A stretch of 64,000 nucleotides of DNA from Azospirillum tabaci (GTDB lineage: Bacteria > Pseudomonadota > Alphaproteobacteria > Azospirillales > Azospirillaceae). Numbering within the stretch: position 1 is the first letter of the stretch; each line of letters opens with the position of its first letter. Where the stretch lies: positions 186,001 through 250,000 of the forward strand of contig NZ_JACCJY010000002.1 in NCBI RefSeq assembly GCF_014596085.1. The letters run 5' to 3'. Positions 60,462 through 64,000 of the stretch are shown in pieces. The notes under the pieces were generated by a model that saw only the letters and a list, made by a program, of their open reading frames with translations, had not been told where the DNA came from and did not search any database. A program made the translations under genes and the position numbers.

Positions 60462-60974
60462 ATGAGCCGGACAATCCGCCAGAACGCGCCGAACATTGCG
60501 GCAGGGCCCTCGACGGCGGCCCCCTCGACGCTGGATCGCCTGGGCCGCCGGGTGGTGGTCGGGCTTCTCTGCACCATGGCCGGGCTCGCCGCGGCGGGCA
60601 CCGGCGGAGCCTTCCTGCTGAAGCCCGGCACAGCGCAGGCCGGGCGCGCGGTGGGGGACACGCTGCGGACCGCCGCCAACTACGCGCGCCTGCCGGCGAT
60701 GATCTTCACGTTGAGCGACGGCGACCGGCTGCGCGAGCTGCGGGTCCGCGTGGTGCTCGACATGGAGCCGACCGCCCCCGCCAAGACGGTGGAAAGCTAC
60801 GGGCCGCGCATCGCCAGCGCCATGACCAACGTGATGCTGGACACCGACCCCGGCGAGCTGCGCGGGCGCAACGGCGCCTTCTACGTCAAGGACGCGGTGA
60901 TGCGCACCGCCGCGAAGGAACTCGGCGCGATGAAGATCCGGCAAGTGCTGGTCCAGGAGCTCGTCATGCGCTGA
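60462..60974 (+). CDS. Membrane-anchored protein with FliL-like domain
   Basis: A 170-residue protein with a single N-terminal membrane helix (VVVGLLCTMAGLAAAGTGGA, ~31-50). The periplasmic part resembles FliL: ARLPAMIFTLSDGDRLRELR, VRVVLDMEPTA, a central helix SYGPRIASAMTNVML, and the last helix-strand AAKELGAMKIRQVLVQELVM. No flagellar gene is near. It shares topology and strand-helix order with the protein at 9728, which suggests a paralogous family. The FliL link is inferred from pattern, not searched. Confidence 0.65.
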   Translation: MSRTIRQNAPNIAAGPSTAAPSTLDRLGRRVVVGLLCTMAGLAAAGTGGAFLLKPGTAQAGRAVGDTLRTAANYARLPAMIFTLSDGDRLRELRVRVVLDMEPTAPAKTVESYGPRIASAMTNVMLDTDPGELRGRNGAFYVKDAVMRTAAKELGAMKIRQVLVQELVMR

Positions 60975-61085
60975 CGGAAGGCCCGCTCCGCCCACGCCGA
61001 TGCCGGCCCTCCAACGCTCGACAGGGGCGCCGGAATGGGGAACACTCCCCTCCCGTTCGGATCTTGGGAATGCAAGGAGACGGCC

Positions 61086-62438
61086 GTGGCCGAGTTCGAT
61101 TTCGACCTTTTCACCATCGGTGCCGGCTCCGGCGGCGTCGCGGCCAGCCGGCGGGCCGCGTCCATGGGGGCCAAGGTCGCCATCTGCGAAGGCAGCCGGG
61201 TCGGCGGCACCTGCGTCATCCGCGGCTGCGTGCCGAAGAAGCTGCTGGTCTACGCCGCCCAGTTCCGCGACGCCTTCGAGGACTCCAGCGCCTACGGCTG
61301 GGCCACCGCCACGCCGGCCTTCGACTGGGCGACGCTGATCGGGCGCAAGGACGCCGAGATCGACCGGCTGAACGGCATCTACATCAAGATGCTGGAGAAC
61401 TCCGGCGTCACCCTGCACACTGGCTTCGGGCGGCTGATCGACCGCCACACGGTCGAGGTCGCGAACCAGCGCTACACCGCCAAAAACATCCTGGTCGCCA
61501 CCGGTGGCTGGCCGGCGCTGCCCAAGATTCCGGGGATCGAGCACGCCGTCACCTCCAACGAGGCGTTGCAGCTCGGCACCCTGCCCCACTCCGTCATCAT
61601 CCTGGGCGGCGGCTACATCGCCGTGGAGTTCGCCGGGATCTTCCGGGGTTTGGGCGCCGAGGTCACGATCATGATCCGCGGCGAGGAGCTTCTGAACGGC
61701 TTCGACGACGACATCCGCGTCGCTCTGGCCCAGGAGATGCGCAAGCGCGGCATCACCATCCTCACCCGCACCCAGCCGGTGAAGGTCGAGGAGGGCCCCG
61801 GCGGCTTCACCGTCACCGACCAGCTGGGGCGGGAACATTCCGCCGGCCTCGTCATGGCGGCGACCGGACGCCGTCCAAACACCCGCGACCTCGGGCTGGA
61901 AGCCGCCGGCGTCGCGCTGGACGACGCCGGGGCGATCCGGGTGGACGAGTATTCGCGCACCAGCGTGGACAACATCTTCGCCGTCGGCGATGTCACCGAC
62001 CGCATGGCCCTGACCCCCGTCGCCATCGCCGAGGGGCGTGCCTTCGTGGAAACGGTGTTCAACGACAACCCGACCAGCATCAGCTACGCCAACATCCCGA
62101 CCGCCGTCTTTTCCATCCCGCCGCTCGGCACCGTCGGCCTGACCGAGGCGGAAGCGCGGGTGAAACACGCGACGGTGGACATCTACAAGGCCGGTTTCCG
62201 CCCGATGAAGCACACCATGTCGGGCCGCGACGAGCGCGTCCTGATGAAGCTGGTCGTGGACGGCGAGAGCCAGCGCGTGCTCGGTTGCCACATGATGGGC
62301 ATGGACGCCCCGGAAATCGTCCAGGGGCTGGGCATCGCCCTGAACTGCGGCGCCACAAAGAAAGATTTCGACCGCACCATTGCTCTTCACCCATCTACCG
62401 CGGAAGAGTTCGTTCTGATGCGCGAGAAGGTGTCCTGA
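61086..62438 (+). CDS. gor: Glutathione-disulfide reductase
   Basis: Gor reduces oxidised glutathione with NADPH. The 450-residue FAD flavoprotein has FDLFTIGAGSGGVAASRRAA (FAD), the redox disulfide GGTCVIRGCVPKKL, the NADPH Rossmann VIILGGGYIAVEFAGIFR, the FAD-binding IFAVGDVTDRMALTPVA, and the C-terminal ALHPSTAEEFVLM with the catalytic His. GTG start at 61086, AAGGAGA 6 nt upstream. It lies 170 bp upstream of the manganese catalase, both in oxidative defence. Confidence 0.97.
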   Translation: MAEFDFDLFTIGAGSGGVAASRRAASMGAKVAICEGSRVGGTCVIRGCVPKKLLVYAAQFRDAFEDSSAYGWATATPAFDWATLIGRKDAEIDRLNGIYIKMLENSGVTLHTGFGRLIDRHTVEVANQRYTAKNILVATGGWPALPKIPGIEHAVTSNEALQLGTLPHSVIILGGGYIAVEFAGIFRGLGAEVTIMIRGEELLNGFDDDIRVALAQEMRKRGITILTRTQPVKVEEGPGGFTVTDQLGREHSAGLVMAATGRRPNTRDLGLEAAGVALDDAGAIRVDEYSRTSVDNIFAVGDVTDRMALTPVAIAEGRAFVETVFNDNPTSISYANIPTAVFSIPPLGTVGLTEAEARVKHATVDIYKAGFRPMKHTMSGRDERVLMKLVVDGESQRVLGCHMMGMDAPEIVQGLGIALNCGATKKDFDRTIALHPSTAEEFVLMREKVS

Positions 62439-62607
62439 CGATCGGACATAAAACCAAAGGTCAGGAGCCAGATTTCCTGGAACGCTTCTAAGAAGCCTGT
62501 GTTGAGAGCACACGACGATGGCGGCGGCACTCACGGCGGCGGTCAAGCACCCCCGCGGACGCCGCCGCCTCCCATCCTTCATCCAGGCACCGGGAGGGCT
62601 CCTACGC

Positions 62608-63504
62608 ATGTTCATGCACAACAAGAACCTGATGTACACGGTCCGCGTCGCCGAACCGGACCCGAAGCTGGCCAGCCTGATGCTGGAACAGTTCGGCGGC
62701 CCGCAGGGCGAATTGGCGGCGGCCTTGCGCTACTTCACGCAGGGCCTTTCCGACGAGGACCCGGGCCGCAAGGACATGCTGATCGACATCGCGACCGAGG
62801 AACTGAGCCATCTGGAGATCATCGGCAGCATCGTCGCCATGCTGACCAAGGGCGTGAAGGGCAAGCTGGCCGAGGGTGCGGAGGAAGTCACCGACCTCTA
62901 CGCCGACATCGCCAAGGGCAACGGCAGCCACACGCTGGCCCTGCTCTACGGCGGCGGCCCGGCGCTGACCAACTCCGCGGGGCAGCTGTGGACCGGCGGC
63001 TACATCGACAGCATCGGCGAGCCGACCGCCGACCTGCGCTCCAACATCGCCGCGGAATCGCGGGCCAAGATCATCTATGAGCGCCTCATCAACATCACCC
63101 CCGATCCGGGCGTGAAGGACGCGCTGACCTTCCTGATGACCCGCGAGGTGGCCCACCAGAAGATGTTCGAGAAGGCGCTCTATTCCATCGAGAACAACTT
63201 CCCGCCGGGCAAGCTGCCGGGCAACCCGGAATACACCGACAAGTACTACAACATGAGCCAGGGTGACGGCGACATGCGCGGCCCGTGGAACCAGGGCGAG
63301 CAGTGGGAGTTCGTGAACATCACCCCCGACCAGGCCCCGGTCAGCGGTGGCGACGGCAACCCCTCGGTCCGGCTGGCGGCGGAAGAGATGAAGGCCGTCA
63401 ACGAGGCCGCCAAGCGCACCATGTCGCGCACCGACGTGAACCCGGTGACGGGTGCCGACCTCGGCGCCGGCCCCGGTTCCGGCAAGATGACCCCGGTGAA
63501 GTAA
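62608..63504 (+). CDS. Manganese catalase family protein
   Basis: A 298-residue di-manganese catalase, which disproportionates hydrogen peroxide. Metal ligands are visible in FGGPQGELAAALRYFTQ (Glu), DIATEELSHLEIIGS (Glu/His), AAESRAKIIYERLI and MTREVAHQKMFEKAL (Glu/His). The ATG at 62608 has GGAGGG about 9 nt upstream; a longer frame to 62518 is not supported. The C-terminus ends in a Gly/Pro-rich tail. A REP-like palindrome follows. Confidence 0.96.
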   Translation: MFMHNKNLMYTVRVAEPDPKLASLMLEQFGGPQGELAAALRYFTQGLSDEDPGRKDMLIDIATEELSHLEIIGSIVAMLTKGVKGKLAEGAEEVTDLYADIAKGNGSHTLALLYGGGPALTNSAGQLWTGGYIDSIGEPTADLRSNIAAESRAKIIYERLINITPDPGVKDALTFLMTREVAHQKMFEKALYSIENNFPPGKLPGNPEYTDKYYNMSQGDGDMRGPWNQGEQWEFVNITPDQAPVSGGDGNPSVRLAAEEMKAVNEAAKRTMSRTDVNPVTGADLGAGPGSGKMTPVK

Positions 63505-63513
63505 CGTCCCGAT

Positions 63514-63645
63514 CCCCCTCTCCCCCCTGGGGAGAGGGCTGGGGTGAGGGGGCGCCCGTCAGGGCGTCCACGCTCTGCACTGAGTCAACGTGGTCGGCCT
63601 CACGGCCGCCCCCTCATCCTGACCTTCTCCCCGGGGGGAGAAAGA
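63514..63645. repeat. REP-like intergenic palindrome between Mn-catalase and AmpG-like gene
   Basis: Two halves in inverted orientation. Left: CCCTCTCCCC (63516-63525) with GGGGAGAGGG (63529-63538), followed by CTGGGGTGAGGGGG. Right (about 63609-63642): CCCCCTCATCCTGACCTTCT and CCCCGGGGGGAGAA, an imperfect reverse complement of the left half. Such CTCTCCCC/GGGTGAGGG palindromes are widely repeated in GC-rich proteobacteria. It likely also ends transcription of both converging genes. Confidence 0.75.
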
Positions 63646-63646
63646 A

Positions 63647-64000
63647 TCAGGCCTTCACCACCGCCTCGTCCCGCCTTGGCCGGGTCATCAGCCACAGCAG
63701 CACCAGCAGCCCGGGCACCGCCCCGCCGGTGGACAGCAGAAAGAAGCTGCTCCAGTCCATCCGCTCGGCCAGCCAGCCCGACGAGGCACCGAACAGGTCC
63801 CCGCCCAGCTTGTAGAAGCTGCTGAGCAGCGCGTATTGCGTGGCCGTGTAGGCTGTGTTGCACAGGCTGGACAGATAGGCGACGAAGGCCGCCGTCGCGA
63901 TGCCGCCGCAGACATTCTCCAGCGCCACCGTCACCGCCAGCGCCGACACGTCATGCCCGACCTGCGCCAGCATGACGTAGCCGAGGTTGGACAGCATCTG
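63647..64000 (-). CDS. AmpG-like MFS permease, C-terminal part; start lies beyond window edge
   Basis: Only the last ~117 residues are visible. They contain four membrane helices and the AmpG/muropeptide-permease pattern VALENVCGGIATAAFVAYLS, SLCNTAYTATQYALLSSF, KLGGDLFGASSGWLAERMDW and a final helix PGLLVLLWLMTRPRR. AmpG imports anhydro-muropeptides for cell-wall recycling and beta-lactamase signalling. The frame is open to base 64000, so the start is outside. The first visible Met is internal. Confidence 0.88.
   Translation of the reverse strand, partial: QMLSNLGYVMLAQVGHDVSALAVTVALENVCGGIATAAFVAYLSSLCNTAYTATQYALLSSFYKLGGDLFGASSGWLAERMDWSSFFLLSTGGAVPGLLVLLWLMTRPRRDEAVVKA

Noticed and set aside
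63514-63645. CRISPR or tandem repeat array
   Set aside because: There are only two inverted halves with no regular repeat-spacer pattern.

Overview
This window is about 64 kb of GC-rich (high-60s percent by eye) bacterial chromosome. Gene content and order point to an alphaproteobacterium of the Rhodospirillales, most like Azospirillum. The reasons are the run rpiB-glyA-nrdR-ribD-ribE-ribB-ribH-nusB-thiL, a Ros/MucR regulator, the small DUF6898-like protein, SdhE, and a CobO/CobU/CobQ group. This placement comes from protein recognition only; no database was searched. The gene content is mostly core chromosome. I saw no tRNA, rRNA, CRISPR array, intact insertion sequence or prophage.

Layout. 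Positions 1-6977 (minus strand) form a long operon for one-carbon, flavin and thiamine metabolism plus transcription factors; it is read from rpiB to thiL, and thiL runs off the left edge. A 536-bp gap then leads to mucR (7514). Positions 8101-12359 hold small stress and hypothetical genes: a DUF892 ferritin-like protein, a FliL-like protein, DUF488 and ElaA. Positions 12482-15087 carry a translationally coupled ATP-dependent DNA ligase and its exonuclease. psuG, mtnP, a rhomboid protease and the TamA/TamB outer-membrane assembly pair follow (15195-24875). Positions 25147-31536 contain typA, an OsmC protein, a CsbD pair, a HIT protein and a GH17-GT2 beta-glucan synthase (ndvB-like).

Positions 31631-37386 are regulatory and lipid related: two Crp/Fnr regulators around a lone receiver domain, then a type III polyketide synthase next to an isoprenylcysteine-methyltransferase-like protein (a likely alkylresorcinol pair), and a DUF502 membrane protein. 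Positions 37410-39084 differ in composition from the rest: an orphan Ser/Thr-rich protein next to about 680 bp of AT-rich non-coding DNA with TGATCA-type inverted repeats. recG follows, then a 367-bp gap with several strong inverted repeats, then cobQ-cobO-cobU.

Positions 44324-50345 hold a PHB-depolymerase-like esterase, small exported proteins, a FrnE-like DsbA coupled to arfB, a PRC-barrel lipoprotein and an AI-2E-type permease with a long C-terminal domain. A HEAT-ACT fusion protein, mfd and sdhE follow on the minus strand. Positions 55409-64000 hold an enoyl-CoA hydratase, egtB, a thioredoxin-like ferredoxin, a nicotinate phosphoribosyltransferase, a second FliL-like protein, glutathione reductase, a manganese catalase and the C-terminal part of an AmpG-like permease at the right edge.

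How the genes fit together: redox and stress defence recurs (gor, Mn-catalase, OsmC, DUF892, EgtB, CsbD), as does envelope biogenesis (TamAB, NdvB-like, AmpG-like, resorcinol lipids) and DNA repair (mfd, recG, ligase/exonuclease). No complete new defence or mobile system is evident. The best candidates for something undescribed are the structured gap upstream of recG, the AT-rich island with its orphan protein, the HEAT-ACT fusion beside mfd, and the two orphan FliL-like proteins.
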